In this document: positions 1-10,320 of the stretch, piece by piece | Layout: each line of letters opens with the position of its first letter | How positions within the stretch are numbered: the first letter of the stretch is position 1 | From: Cristatella mucedo | Lineage: Eukaryota > Bryozoa > Phylactolaemata > Cristatellidae | Assembly: GCA_009760855.2 (NCBI GenBank) | Contig: WPIO01000070.1 | Location: forward strand, 877,501-941,500 | Reading direction: 5' to 3' | DNA: 64,000 bases | Made by a program: the position numbers and the translations under genes | The notes under the pieces: generated by a model | What the model was told of the DNA's origin: nothing | Databases searched by the model: none | Seen by the model: the letters and a program-made list of their open reading frames with translations, nothing else

Positions 1-1184
1 TATCCTTACCTCTATCTTCACTGGTTGGAGACGTCCGTATCAAGCAGTGGAGCCGCTTTGAATAGTGAGCCGGCTCCGATACGTGTGAAATCTTACATCA
101 GCAACTTATTTCTTCTCTTATTTCCTTGAGTTCAGGACACTATAAAAATGTGTAATTATTGTTGTTATTACTTTTAGGATCCAAGGGCCTGCGATGAGAT
201 TGAAAAAAAAAAGTTTTCGGTACCGGCCGGAAGCCGCAGGGAAGCAGGCGATATACACGAGAGGGATGCGGGCCAGATGCGAGCCTGGCGCGGCTCCTTC
301 GTTAATTAATTTCGACACATGAGCTCAAACAGTTGAGCAAATAGCAGCCGCTGCTTCTGCTCCTGTTGCTCCTCTGCTTCCGGTCATGCTATGCTTCCGG
401 TCATGTTAGGGCACGGATCTTCAGCAGTATACTCTTGTTCTCCTAATAATCGCTGCTGCTTCTTCGTTAAAATTTATTAAACGATAAGTGACCGTTGGTT
501 AAGTTAATAACACCAAGCAATAGCGATAGATACGTAACTTTTCCTACAGTTGGACTCAAAGCGTGAAGGCAACTACTCAATTCTTACCGCCTTTCCGAGA
601 ACGTCCGTACAGTTAAATGTCAAGAGCGCGGCAGGCGAAGAGAGACGACGTGACTGTATCTCTCGCTCCTAGTCTATCTCGTATCGCGAGACCTCGTCTC
701 GTTTGACGCTCAAAGTAGGGCTTTGAAAATTAGGCTTTAAATTTCTACTTGCGTGCTTAAGCCACAATTACGATGTACCGAGTGTGAGTAAAAGTGTATT
801 TCTGCGATTGCAAGCTGGGTGCACAGCCCTGACTCCACAGCATTGTACTGCCATTGTGTCAGATAGCAGAGTGTGCATCCACTGCAGGGGTTGTGCTATA
901 AAAATAGTAAGAGATTTAAAAAAATCCCCGGATAACTGGATTTTCTAGGTCTCTTTGTAGGCACTGGACACGTTTATTGAGTCATGCCAACTACCTAATT
1001 GAGGCAGATACTTATGCTCAAGTAGACTCCTAGACTGCACACTTCACTTCTGCAATTCTCCTCTCCTGCTGCTTCTGCTGCTGCTGCTGTTTAATGCTGC
1101 CCAGCCAGCTTCTTCCTCCACGTGACGCTGCATTTCCGGCTCCTTTCCGTCCAAGACACTTCCTTTTGCGTTGCAGGCTTTAAG
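1..1184. other. Unassigned sequence
   Basis: I see no convincing gene or recognised repeat family here. A 14-base direct repeat (TGCTTCCGGTCATG) occurs at 375-388 and 392-405, and there is a short CTG-rich run near 1069-1090. The short minus-strand open frame at 118-318 has no recognisable motif and is probably chance. Confidence 0.5.
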
Positions 1185-1805
1185 AGAATACGAACTAAAG
1201 GCACGGTGTCCAAAGGATTTGAGGTTTGTACGAGGTATAGCTAAACAGCCGGATTCCGAAAAGCGGGTGCTACGATGCTAAGCCTTGTGGGGGAGTAGAT
1301 CTGATAGGTAGGCTGGAGCCAATGAAAGAAGGGGCCTAAAAGTGAGTGACAAAACCTTGAAGTTGATGAGTTGCTTGACTGGGAGAGAGTGCAGGTCTGT
1401 TAGAAGTGATGAGATTTTGCAACTTTGACGCTTACAACAGACAAGCCCAACTGCAGATTTTTGCACCAGCTGTAAGCACCCGAGTGCAAAGGTCGGTAGA
1501 TCAGTAAGCAGCGAGTTACAGAAGTCAAGACGGGATGTCAAAAATGCACAGACCAATTTAGACGAGGTATCCCTGTCTAAACAAGTCCGAATTTTAGCAA
1601 TGTTATGTATCTGGAAGTAGGCAGACTTGACTGCGGAGCTGATGTGGTCGTCCGAAGAAGCGCCACTTTGGAACAGGAGACCTAGATTTCGTGCAGATTC
1701 AACAGGAAACATGCTGGCAGAGCCGATTTTGAGCTTTAGCCTTTCTAATTTTTGAATCACACATGGTTTGCCTATAACTAGTAAGCTGGTTTTTATCATC
1801 ATTTA
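1185..1805 (-). mobile_element. LINE-A fragment, RT C-terminal region
   Basis: Reads on the minus strand as the C-terminal third of the LINE-A reverse-transcriptase ORF, from the LLVIGKP block to the SFGD..LNS segment. The 3' UTR, hairpin and ATT tail are missing, which is unusual for a LINE copy and suggests a later deletion or rearrangement at the 1185 end. Confidence 0.85.
1278..1802 (-). pseudogene. LINE-A RT C-terminal ORF remnant (174 codons)
   Basis: The uncut frame runs from the NxxKTxLLVIGKP segment through LGLLFQS..DDHISSAVKSAYFQ, LDFCNSLL and SLPVKQLINFKVLSLTFR, all shared with the better copy at 18218-19420. It lacks the catalytic palm (no YADD), so it cannot be active. Family assignment rests on direct comparison with the other copies in this window. 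Confidence 0.85.
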
Positions 1806-1964
1806 ATTCAAGCAGCTTCAACGCGGCTGCGTATGCAATGGATAGCCGAACGGAACAGTAATGCATGTTCTCCATTCCTCAGATGGATTCCATTCCTCAG
1901 ATGGATCTGGACACACGAAGGCCTGCGTAGCGAGCACATCTTGCTCGCACATCTTGCCTCCTTT
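1806..1964. repeat. Short unassigned block with 18-bp tandem repeat
   Basis: TCCATTCCTCAGATGGAT occurs twice head to tail at 1871-1888 and 1889-1906. The rest of the block is not recognised. Confidence 0.6.
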
Positions 1965-1965
1965 C

Positions 1966-2745
1966 GCGTACGTATGTAGCACTGCACAAATTCGAGCTTA
2001 TTTAGATAAGGACGCCGCACCCAAGAAAAACAAAATACTAGCTGATTAAACACTCTCCTTTTGTATAGCGACAGAGGCGCATTTACGGCTATCACTACCG
2101 CTTGCAGCGACAATAAAGGATCGCCCACCGCAGGATTCGAACCCACGACCTCGGCACCGAGGTCGTGAAAAGCAACCGCCTTACCTAGTGTGCCATTGCG
2201 GCTCACCAAGCTGGTCCACGCATTCGCAAAACCCAGACTAGACCTCTGAGAGTAACTAAAAGTAGGCCTTCCAGCTAGCCTAACAAGAAGCCTGAAATTG
2301 GGGCAAAACTCGGCAGAAAGGATTGTCTGTCACGAGCGTCGAAACTGCCTCATTACCCAGCGACATTGTCTTCCCATCAAGCATCAGAGCATTGACTTCA
2401 AATGTCTTATTCTTGTTATTACCGGCATCCCATGACTTGACGAAATTTAAGAAAGCTCAAACGCACCTAGTTGTCGCGGAATTTAGTAGATCCTAGTGAG
2501 TCTTTCTTTGTGTGCTTATGCGTGCTGACGCTGCATGCTGCCACTGCATGCTGCCACTTACTCACCAGCTTCGCATGCTGACGCTGTGCATGGCGCGTGC
2601 AATCATGTTGTCCTTGTTCACATTTAGCATGCTATTACTAACCGTAAGATCATGCTTCCTTTACAGCATATGTAAAGTGCCTAGAAAGTGATCGAGTACT
2701 TCAAGGCGACTGGGCTATACATGTGTTTTATTATTATAGTAAGGT
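1966..2745 (+). mobile_element. LINE-A related copy split by a SINE-B
   Basis: The left part (about 1966-2025) matches the KIRACLDKDTTSK region of LINE-A. The right part (2206-2745) resumes at the next codons (LVHAF) and runs through the degenerate C-terminus and 3' UTR to a hairpin-like end and short ATT run near 2720-2745. The copy is old, with many substitutions, and no frame stays open. Confidence 0.8.
2026..2205 (-). mobile_element. SINE-B (tRNA-derived), flanked by target-site duplication
   Basis: On the minus strand the head reads GTGAGCCGCAATGGCACACTAGG (A-box-like TGGCACACTAGG), then a GGTTCGAATCC B box, then a non-tRNA body ending in an AT-rich tail. CCAAG is duplicated at 2021-2025 and 2206-2210. 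Removing the element restores LINE-A colinearity, so the boundaries are well supported. Confidence 0.9.
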
Positions 2746-3040
2746 TCTGTCGCTAGTGTCCTGGTCTCTCGATCCGCTAGCTCCAAGGCCTAACCAGCTG
2801 AATTACTGCCTAATAAAGCCATCTATCGCAACACTTTCGTCCTTCACACTCTGTTACTCGTTACCACGGTTACTCGATGCCTCTAGAGAGCTTCAGATCC
2901 ATTGGAAATCGTAACTTTGCTAAAGTTCGTAAGCTTCCACAGCCGGGACATCAATACCGACTGAAATATGATTTTTGACGACATTCAAAAGAAGTTGAAA
3001 AAATACCCTCTCCTCATCGCCTTTACTTTTTCCGCATTAA
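2746..3040. other. Unassigned sequence
   Basis: No recognised gene or repeat. Short open frames on the plus strand have no family motif and one runs into the neighbouring SINE-A. Confidence 0.5.
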
Positions 3041-3190
3041 TCATATATATAATTCATTTGTATAGCGCCACAAGAGAGCTTAAATCTCTACTCGAGCGCT
3101 TCACATATGCCACGGGGCTCGAGCCCGCGACCTCAGCCAGACTTTTGTCGGGGCGAGCACCTTAACCACTAGGGCCAATCCAGCTCGGCG
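3041..3190 (-). mobile_element. SINE-A (tRNA-derived)
   Basis: Minus-strand copy with a GCCGAGCTGG-type head, an A box close to TGGCCTAGTGG, a B-box-like GGGCTCGAGCCC, and a tail carrying the AGCGC..GAGATTTAAG..CTCTTGTGGCGCT stem-loop. It lies in inverted orientation to the copy at 3251-3412, only about 60 bases away. Confidence 0.9.
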
Positions 3191-3250
3191 GAAATCGTTC
3201 TTAGTGTGCCGGAGTGGTCTGCAGTTATGCATGCTGTGACTAGTCAAATG

Positions 3251-3412
3251 GGTGCACTGGTTTGGCCTGGTGATTAAGGTGATCGCCTTTAACGACCGAG
3301 GTCAAGGTGAATGTATTTGATGACCGAGGTCATGGGCTCGAGCCCCGTAGTGTATGTGAAGCGCCTGAATAGAGATTAGGTTTTCTTAGGTAGCTATATA
3401 AATGAATTACAG
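3251..3412 (+). mobile_element. SINE-A with internal duplication
   Basis: Plus-strand copy: TGGCCTGGTGATTAAGG A-box region, B-box-like GGGCTCGAGCCCC and AGCGCCTGAATAGAGATTAGG tail. The segment between the boxes is expanded by a partial duplication of the GACCGAGGTCA sequence. Confidence 0.85.
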
Positions 3413-3418
3413 TTTTTT

Positions 3419-3500
3419 GCTTCCCTTTCAGAATAATCAAAGTGCCCCGAAAGAGATTTCATTCTCTTGGGGAGCTATATGCTTACTTTATTATTATGAT
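3419..3500 (+). mobile_element. LINE-A solo 3' end
   Basis: About 80 bases match only the last part of LINE-A: the CCCTTT..CAG lead-in, the degenerate hairpin (AAAGAGATTTCATTCTCTTGG) and the TTATTATTAT tail. This fits extreme 5' truncation. Confidence 0.7.
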
Positions 3501-3779
3501 CATTTAATTGCTGAATGTAGCTATCTGATGAATAAATGGATAACAAAATAATAAATAAATGATAAATAAATAAATCTGGTCAATAAATGGAAGCGCAGTT
3601 GCGAGGGAAAAATACATTCTCGTAACCGAGGTCTGGTTTTACTGACTAGTACACGTAGTAGAGTTTTTGCATAAAATCCAAGCCCAAGAGTATGAGACAC
3701 CCGGTTTCTAATATTCATAATATGGTAATTACCGCTAATTGACTCTCGAGCAGCAGGCATGATTCAGGTCGGAATAAAA
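3501..3779. other. Unassigned sequence with (AAAT)n-like run
   Basis: Holds an imperfect AATAAATA microsatellite near 3545-3575. No gene seen. Confidence 0.5.
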
Positions 3780-4035
3780 AATAATAATAATGCACTTGAT
3801 AAAGCGCCCTCAGAGAATAAATATTAATATAATTCATTTATATAGCGCCCCAAGAGAACTTAATCTCTATTCAGGCGCTTCACATATGCCTCGGGGCTCG
3901 AGCCCACGACCTCAGTCAGACCTTGGTCGGGGCGAGCACCTTGACCACTAGAACAAACCAGCTCGGCAGAAACTCAATCTCTCTCTAGGCGCTTTACATT
4001 TTCTGCAAAGGGAAATGCAAATGAATGAATGAAAA
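3780..4035 (-). mobile_element. LINE-A 3' end interrupted by SINE-A
   Basis: Starts with (AAT)n and TGCACTTGATAAAGCGCCCTC, the reverse complement of the LINE-A tail and hairpin. It is cut in the hairpin by a SINE-A and resumes at about 3970 with CTCAATCTCTCTCTAGGCGC. An AGAA at both junctions may be a short target-site duplication. Confidence 0.85.
3828..3967 (-). mobile_element. SINE-A inserted in a LINE-A hairpin
   Basis: Well-preserved minus-strand SINE-A with its AGCGC stem-loop tail, B-box-like GGGCTCGAGCCC and GCCGAGCTGG-type head. It sits exactly inside the 3' stem-loop of an older LINE-A end. Confidence 0.9.
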
Positions 4036-4079
4036 GATCTGCAAGTCAGTTGTGCGATGTGCGTTTCTTAACGTTTCTT

Positions 4080-4700
4080 AAGCTTTTCTTAACTTGCGAG
4101 TAGCACCGCAATCCCTCGCAATTCCTCGCGCATCTGCTCTCAAATCCGAGCAAGAGCTGCCCGCACAGGTCAAGGTCGCCGTTTCGGTCCTGGCGCGGTT
4201 GCAGCTCGCTCGTCTAGTCAGCGGATGAAGGCGACGGCTGCAAAGAAAGAGCCGATGACGCCGCGCAATGTGCCGCAGTCTGAGCGATTCAATTCGCATC
4301 GACGCGCAGACGCGCGCGCCCCAGTCCTCACCCAAAAGATTGCAGCTCTTCAAAGTCACCTTCCCAGAGTCCTCGCTCGGGTTCGTTGAAGCTTCGCCCA
4401 AGCTGCCCAACGACTGGCGCCGGCCTACCGATCGCGGGCCTCCTGTCAGCGGCAGCGGCAGAGTCGCACAGGACAGTCGCAGGCAGTAGCCCCAACGGAG
4501 TTAACCGCTGGGCGGAGCGAGCGATCGGCAGACGAAAGCGGAGGCGCGGCGGCGGCGCGGCGGCCGGGCGGCCGGGCGTGCCACTCGCGTCCCTCCAGCG
4601 CCCTCGCAGCAGCAGATACGGTCGCAGCGACGGCGGAATTACGACATCATCGTGCGCTGGAGGCGGGGGAGTTGCAGCGGCGGCGTGCTAAATTAGCCTG
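4080..4700. promoter_or_regulatory. CpG-rich block, possible promoter
   Basis: The block is strikingly GC- and CpG-rich compared with its flanks, with GGCGGCGGCGCGG and GCCGGGCGG runs near 4545-4580. Open frames on both strands are expected by composition alone, and none shows a domain. A CpG-island promoter is possible but no transcript evidence is visible. Confidence 0.35.
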
Positions 4701-5144
4701 ATTACGACTACCGACGCGTTAATTATTCGCGGTTGCTGAATTCTAAAAGCCTTACAAACCGGATATACGATCGTGCGTGGTTAGGCAGCGTGGAAACCGA
4801 AGCCGTGCACAAAATTGACGCTCAGTTTGGCCGGAACGGTTGGTGCCGGTTGGTGCCTAGGCTTTGGCCGTACGAGAGTTTCTCGACTGCCGTTTGGTGT
4901 CTTAACCTTTGGTTGCTGTCGAATACAGGTCGCTAGCCGTGATCAATAGGATTGCGGCTTCGAAACTAGTTGTCGCTCTCGCGGCCGGGACAGGCGCCGT
5001 TAGGAGCGCTGTGTTTGCGGCCTTGCTCTCAATCTGCCTCGGTTTGGAAGCCGGCACGCCCTATTTGGAACGGAGTCAAAGAAAATAAAACCGACGTGAA
5101 TGCATACTCAGTGCCGTGAGATTTTAGCTGAGGCCTTTGTTATA
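4701..5144. other. Unassigned sequence
   Basis: No gene recognised. Positions about 4975-5035 (GGCGCCGTTAGGAGCGCTGTG and following) resemble 26005-26060, which suggests an undefined dispersed repeat. Confidence 0.4.
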
Positions 5145-5590
5145 AACTGGTGCAGCATTTCAGCTAGGTATGGAAGAAGCAAGCTATGGCGGGCCTTATG
5201 TGTCAGCGTAAGAACTTTGCCCTGTACCTGTTGATCAACCGGCAGCCATCTAAGCACTTCTAGTAAAGGTTACACATGGTTAAACCCCTGGGATTTTTAA
5301 ACTTGCCTCGCAGCAGCCATATCCATCGCCAGCTCTGCCTCGTGACCTACTCGCTTTCTTCCGTCAAACCAGCCAAACGGGAATTACAATAATCTAGCTG
5401 AAACAGAACTAAGGAGCTAGTTAAAGTTTTTGCAAGCCGCCGTGGAAGACAATTCCTAATCTTAGATAGGAAGCAGACGTGATGGCTAGCTGTGGAATCA
5501 GTCTTCTCAATGAAGCTTTCAAAATTTACGCAGCTGCAGAAGAGGACACGTGAATTCCGAGCAAATGGTGATGGTCGCACGACAGGATCA
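5145..5590 (-). mobile_element. LINE-D fragment, RT C-terminal region
   Basis: Minus-strand reading gives LDYCNSRLAGL and, further on, a segment matching the GLPVDQR..KVL part seen at 63480-63600. It belongs to the LINE lineage whose other copies end in (ACATT)n. It has no open frame of useful length and no 3' tail. Confidence 0.75.
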
Positions 5591-5602
5591 GCTATTAAAA
5601 AT

Positions 5603-5752
5603 ATAAAAAATAAATATTGTGTATAGTGCCGTAAGAGAACTTAATCTCTATTCAGGCGCTTCACATATGCCAAGAGGCTCGAGCCCACGTCCTCAGTCAG
5701 ACCTTGGTCGGGGCGAGCACCTTAACCACTGGGCCTAACCAGCTCGGCAGAA
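5603..5752 (-). mobile_element. SINE-A (tRNA-derived)
   Basis: Minus-strand copy with stem-loop tail (AGAGATTAAGTTCTCT), degenerate B-box-like GTGGGCTCGAGCC and head GCCGAGCTGGTTAGGCCCAG. Confidence 0.9.
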
Positions 5753-6005
5753 GAGCAAAGCCTTCTAGTCCAGCAAAATACGCAGCTACTCAGAGCTACT
5801 CAGCTCGACCGCTCAACTCAAACTACTCAGCGTCGAGTAATCTCGCCGTCCCTCGCACTGAATCGAAATCTTTTGGCGACCTTTGGCCTTCACCACGTAT
5901 GCATTGAAAGTACGGAATTCGCTTCCTGCAACCGATACTAACCGCAACAACATCCCGTCATAAAAGTGTCAGCTAAAGAGACATCTTCACTAGTCACCTT
6001 TGGCC
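5753..6005 (+). mobile_element. LINE-C fragment
   Basis: Matches the segment at 8640-8780, encoding a degenerate LAVPRTESKSFGDL..SP.A-type stretch equal to the FSSYAPKAWNSLP domain of LINE-A. It is an older relative with a different 3' UTR. Confidence 0.65.
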
Positions 6006-6154
6006 GAGAACCAGGGGGTTTGCCTTTTCAAAGTTTTTTATTCTTGCGTACTTAGCATGCTTGCCTGAGTTAGTGCATGATACTAGCCAGATGTCCTACT
6101 AGCTGGGGACCGTGAGTATCTTTACGTTAGGTCACGTGCACGCTCGCCTAAGCA

Positions 6155-6505
6155 TGACTTAATAAACGTTGGCGACAGAAGCTTTAGCTCTGCAGGTCCT
6201 AGACTGCGGAACTCGCGTCCACAATTCTTACGCAACGAAAACTACTCTCCTACTGCCGACTATGGCTCATCCTTTTCAGTGGTTCTGAGCTGCTACTTCC
6301 ATGCTAATCACTACCTCAACTGCTCTGACTCTGCTATGCTTTCCACTTTCTCTTTGTTGCGTGAGACGAAGTCTCGTTGGCTACCGAATGCGCACCGAAA
6401 GCCGCTTAGGCTGTGAGTGCGCTATACAAAACTCTCCTGCGTAACACCCACATGGTCTTTATGACTTTGTGGAGTTACAGACGGAGATACATTACATCAC
6501 ATTAC
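6155..6505 (+). mobile_element. LINE-D 3' end
   Basis: Starts in the GPRLWNSLPRFLRN-type coding end, passes through the CGGCTTTCGG..GCTTAGGCTGTGAG 3' UTR and ends in ACATTACATCACATTACAT, the LINE-D tail microsatellite. Confidence 0.8.
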
Positions 6506-6784
6506 ATGATGCTCGTTTGCTTTTTCATGCTTGATACTGATCATATCGTTAAGCCTTGGTAATTAATTGTCTTGCTACAATGTGTAAAGCGCGTGTATAG
6601 AGATAGATTACTTTACAAACAGCTTATTATTATTATTCTATCAATCAGGATGGGCTCAGACGTGGAATATTTAATTTTCTCAGAAATGGCTGATAAAAAG
6701 CCAGATTGTAAGCGGAAATAAATATTAGCGTATGTATATGTACACGTGCTAATTCGATCTCTGTAAGTCCAAATAATCATCAAG
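6506..6784. other. Mostly unassigned; degenerate LINE end
   Basis: Near 6575-6640 a degenerate hairpin followed by TTATTATTATTATT resembles a LINE-A-type 3' end. The rest is not recognised. Confidence 0.45.
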
Positions 6785-7050
6785 ACTAAGCTGGCATTAC
6801 GATGCTAGAATTTCCATGCTGGATAAACATGTTTCCTCCACTGTCAAGTCAGCCTAATTTCAGCTAAGGAACATAAACAAATCAGGACCTGATTGGATGA
6901 GTACGACAGCAAAACTACTATGGTGACGTGGCGGCTAGATTATTGCAAGTCTCTGTACCAAGAACTTCCGGCCTCTGCCCTTAATAGTCTGCAAGTGTTA
7001 AACGAATCGCCAGCGAATCGTCTTGTCTGTCGTCGACGGCATACGATGCC
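6785..7050 (+). mobile_element. LINE-A/C related RT C-terminal fragment
   Basis: Encodes a degenerate TVKSA.FQL followed by TWRLDYCKSLYQELPASALNS and RLVCRRRH, colinear with the LINE-A C-terminal region. Both ends are truncated. Confidence 0.75.
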
Positions 7051-7055
7051 ACGTT

Positions 7056-8459
7056 ATAATAATAATAATATTGCACTTGATAAAGCGCCCTCAGAGAACA
7101 TAATCTCTTTCTAGGCGCTGTACATTTGCTGCAAAGTGATATGCAATTGAATAGTAAGTAAAATCGTGCTTGAAAAACAACAAAATGAATAATATGGTTA
7201 GGGGTGACATGCACAGGGTCAGCATGCAAATGTGGTTAGTGGCAGCATGCACAGTGTCAGCATGCATAAGCACATCAAGGACGAATCACAGGGACCCACT
7301 AAATGCTGTCCTAAATAGGTGTGTTTTTAAGTTCTTTTAAATGTGGTCAGGTCATGGGATGTTCTGACGCAGGTCGGGAGGGAGTTCCAGGCTTTGGGAG
7401 CATACGAGCTGAATGCACGGTCTCCAAAGGATTTAAGGTTTTTACGAGGTATTTCCAGACTGTTGGATTCCGAAAAGCGGTGGTACGATGCTTGGCCTGA
7501 TGGGGGGTATGTCGGAGAGATAGGCTGGAGCCATAGAATGAAGGGACCTAAAAGTGAGCGACAAAACCTTGAAGTCAATCCGTTGCCTCACTGGTAGCCA
7601 TTGCAGGTCGGCGAGAAGTGGAGTAATGTGGCAACGGTGACGCTCACGACAGACAAGCCTAGCTGCAGAGTTTTGCACCAGCTGCAATCGCCTGATCGCA
7701 CATGCTGGTAGGCCAGTAAGCAGTGAGTTGCAGAAGTCGAGACGAGATGTCACGAATGCATGAACCAACTTGGACGTGGTATCCTTATCTAAACAAGCCC
7801 GAATTTTAGCAACGTTATGAAGCTGAAAATAGGCGGATTTGACTGTGGAGCTGATGTGGTCGTCTAACGAGAGGTCGCTTTGGAATATGACACCTAGATT
7901 TCGAGCTGATTCAACTGGAGATATGCTGGCAGAGCCAATTTTGAAAGTCAGCCTTTCCAATTTCTGAATCACACTGGGTTTGCCGATAACTAGTAAGTTA
8001 GTTTTATCATCGTTTAGTTTTAGAAAATTTGCTGCCATCCATGTGCGAATGTCATCAATGCATGCAGCAAGTGAGTTGAGAGAATTTGAGGTGCTCGAAG
8101 GCTGGGAGGGATCAAAGCAAAGGTACAACTGAGTGTCATCCGCATAGAAGTGAATGCCTAGATTGTGCTTGGCAATCACATCAGCAAGAGGGAGAGTATA
8201 AACCGTGAAAAGAACCGGACCTAGCACAGAGCTCTGAGGTACTCCGTATTTTAGAGGTACTTCAGATGATCTTTGTCCATTCACGTCAATACTCTGGAGT
8301 CACCCGCCTAGATAGGACCTGAACCACTGCAGAGCAGTGCCAGTGATGCCCAGGCCAGATGAGAGGCGCTCTAGAAGTACTTTATGATCGATGGTATCAA
8401 AAGATGCGGAAAGATTTAGCAAAACAAGAAGAGACACTCTACCCATGTCTGCATTCCAA
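7056..8459 (-). mobile_element. LINE-A copy, 5' truncated (1.4 kb)
   Basis: On the minus strand it starts within the DLSAAFDTIDH palm region at 8459 and runs to the 3' UTR, hairpin (AAAGCGCCCTC..GGCGCT) and (AAT)n at 7056. It is one of the younger copies, nearly colinear with 17037-19655. Confidence 0.95.
7442..8284 (-). pseudogene. LINE-A reverse transcriptase remnant (280 codons)
   Basis: Holds the GVPQ motif (here GVPQSS rather than GVPQGS) at residues 14-19 and FYADD at 46-50, then the thumb and C-terminal region. A frameshift near 7500 throws the last segment (FSSYAPKAWNSLP, read at 7327-7578) into another frame. Stop codons upstream (8285-8459) remove the start of the palm domain. RNA-templated target-primed integration is the known role of this family; this copy is dead. 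Confidence 0.9.
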
Positions 8460-8995
8460 TTATATGACCTATATATATGTTATACGACTACTGCACGAGC
8501 TTCACTAGCTCATTATCAAGCATCGAATTCATTTCGAACTATTCAGTCTGGTCCAGACTCACTCGCTTGCACCGGCCTACCTATCCGACCTTCTGGCTCC
8601 TCCGGTCACGTGCTCTCGCACCAAACGATGATCCTCGGACGATAGTAATCTCGCCGTCTCGTCGAACTGAATTGAAATATTTTGGTGATCTATCCTTCAG
8701 CTCGTATACACCGAAAGTCTGGAGCTCACTTCCGGCTACCGTGACTACCAGCAAAGATTTCTGTGCTTTTCGAGTCTCGACTCAGGATGCATCCGTTCAG
8801 GTCAGTCTTCCCTTCACCTAAGTGAAGCTGTCTTTTTTTAACCGATACGCTTTTCGTGCGTAATTGTGCACGAGTCAGTGCATGCTACTTGGCGTAGGTC
8901 CGGCTGACCGGTTTCGCAGGTTTCGCCTAGAAAGACATTCAGTTCTCCGAGGCCGCTGTACAAATGCATTATTGTTATTATTATTATGGTTGTTT
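8460..8995 (+). mobile_element. LINE-C 3' portion
   Basis: Encodes degenerate YF.DLSFSSYTPKVWSSLP followed by a 3' UTR distinct from LINE-A. It ends in CTAGAAAGACATTCAGTTCTCCGAGG and TTATTGTTATTATTATTAT, so it keeps the same kind of hairpin and ATT tail. It abuts the minus-strand LINE-A head to head at 8459/8460. Confidence 0.75.
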
Positions 8996-9084
8996 GAGAA
9001 AAGTCGCCTAAGTGTGATATCTATTTGCTTTTGTATGGTTGATTCCATGCATGCCACTAACCCTTGGGAATTTATTCTCTCGCA

Positions 9085-9170
9085 TGAAGTTGTATAGCGC
9101 CGGAATAGAGATTAAGTTCTCTTTGGGCGCTATACAAACAGCCTAGTTTTAGTATTATTTATTATTTATT
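9085..9170 (+). mobile_element. Solo LINE-A/SINE-A type 3' hairpin
   Basis: TATAGCGCCGGAATAGAGATTAAG..TTGGGCGCTATA forms the shared 3' stem-loop and is followed by a TATTATTTATTATTTATT run. Nothing upstream matches a SINE head or LINE ORF. Confidence 0.65.
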
Positions 9171-9344
9171 AAGCTTAGCCACCTTTCAGTTCAGATGCTA
9201 TTGCTGATACAATTTCACGTTCGCAGCCTCAAAAGCAGGTCCAAGATAAGGCAACGATTTTTTTTTATTCTGAATGCAATTAGCATGTGCTTGTAAACGA
9301 GTGATCGTTTAGCTTTATTCTGTTTTAGAGCAGCTTGTTCATTA

Positions 9345-9461
9345 AAAATGTAATTCATTTGTATGGCGTCTAAAAAAAATTATTCATCCAGGAATTTTTT
9401 CACATGCGCCAGTGCTCGAGCTCGCCACCTCAGTCGTCCAAGGCGAGCACCTTAAAAAGAA
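9345..9461 (-). mobile_element. SINE-A, truncated and degenerate
   Basis: AATTCATTTGTATGGCG tail, degraded hairpin, B-box-like GGCGAGCTCGAGC and a GGTGCTCGCC segment are visible. The head is lost where it meets SINE-B at 9462. Confidence 0.7.
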
Positions 9462-9645
9462 TTAAATTAAATACTAGCTGATTTAACAGCCTCTTTTGTA
9501 TAGCGGCATAAGAGCCTTTAATGCTATCGCCACCGCTTGCAACAGGCGATATAGGATCGCCCACCGCAGGATTAGAGCCCACGACATCGGGACCCGAGGT
9601 CGTGAAACGCAACCGCCTTACCTAGTGCGCCATCGCGGCTCGCTA
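9462..9645 (-). mobile_element. SINE-B
   Basis: Full-length minus-strand copy. The head reads GAGCCGCGATGGCGCACTAGG, followed by GACCTCGG..CCGATGTCGTGGGC and TATAGCGGCATAAGAG, with an AATTAAATTAAATACTAGC tail. AATTAA at both ends could be a target-site duplication but is low-complexity. Confidence 0.85.
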
Positions 9646-10320
9646 ATTAACACTTGAGTCGAACCGGGGCAATGCGATAAATGAAGCGGCCGGAACTACG
9701 AGTTATTTGGCCTGCTGCGCACCATGTCGCATGTCACATGAGCGGTAAAAGAGTAGGTTTTTTTTTTAATTCGTTGAGAAAGGCATAACCTAACACGGAT
9801 AGCCGCAGGGTAACGGAGATCGACATAGACGTCGGATATACTGAGCCGCTAAACGTGCGGTCCGCGGCACCGAAGAAGGCGCTGTAAAAGCTCATGTAGA
9901 ACACCCCTTTCAAATGAATCCAGATGAAACACATAAAAATATATAATATGGCAGGATTTCTCATTGCTCATTTCTAGCAATCCTGTCCAGCGACCACGAC
10001 AGCATCCGGATGCGGTCGCAAATGGGCGTAAGGTCAGGCGTGCGCGGACGCCATGATCAATCAGGTGCTTTCTGCAGAAATTGCGTCATGTACATTTTAA
10101 AACTATAATAATATTCGTATTTTATCAGAATAATAAATTAGTATATTCAAAGAATAATTTATAATAAATAAATGAATAATATATGGCGTGAGTAAGGCGA
10201 GGTCTCGTAAATGGGACGCATTGCCGCGCTCGCACGTGCCGCCATAGGACTGCGCTGCTGCACGGTCGGTCTGTTCGCTGACGCCCTGCGTAATGTCGGT
10301 GATCCAAGTTCGGAGACGAG
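9646..10320. other. Unassigned sequence
   Basis: No repeat family or gene recognised. It contains AT-rich runs near 10105-10185 and a short Poly(A/T) stretch at 9757-9770. Confidence 0.45.

Noticed and set aside
4078-4691. Overlapping frames on both strands in the CpG-rich block
   Set aside because: High GC content reduces stop codons; no domain, no splice pattern.
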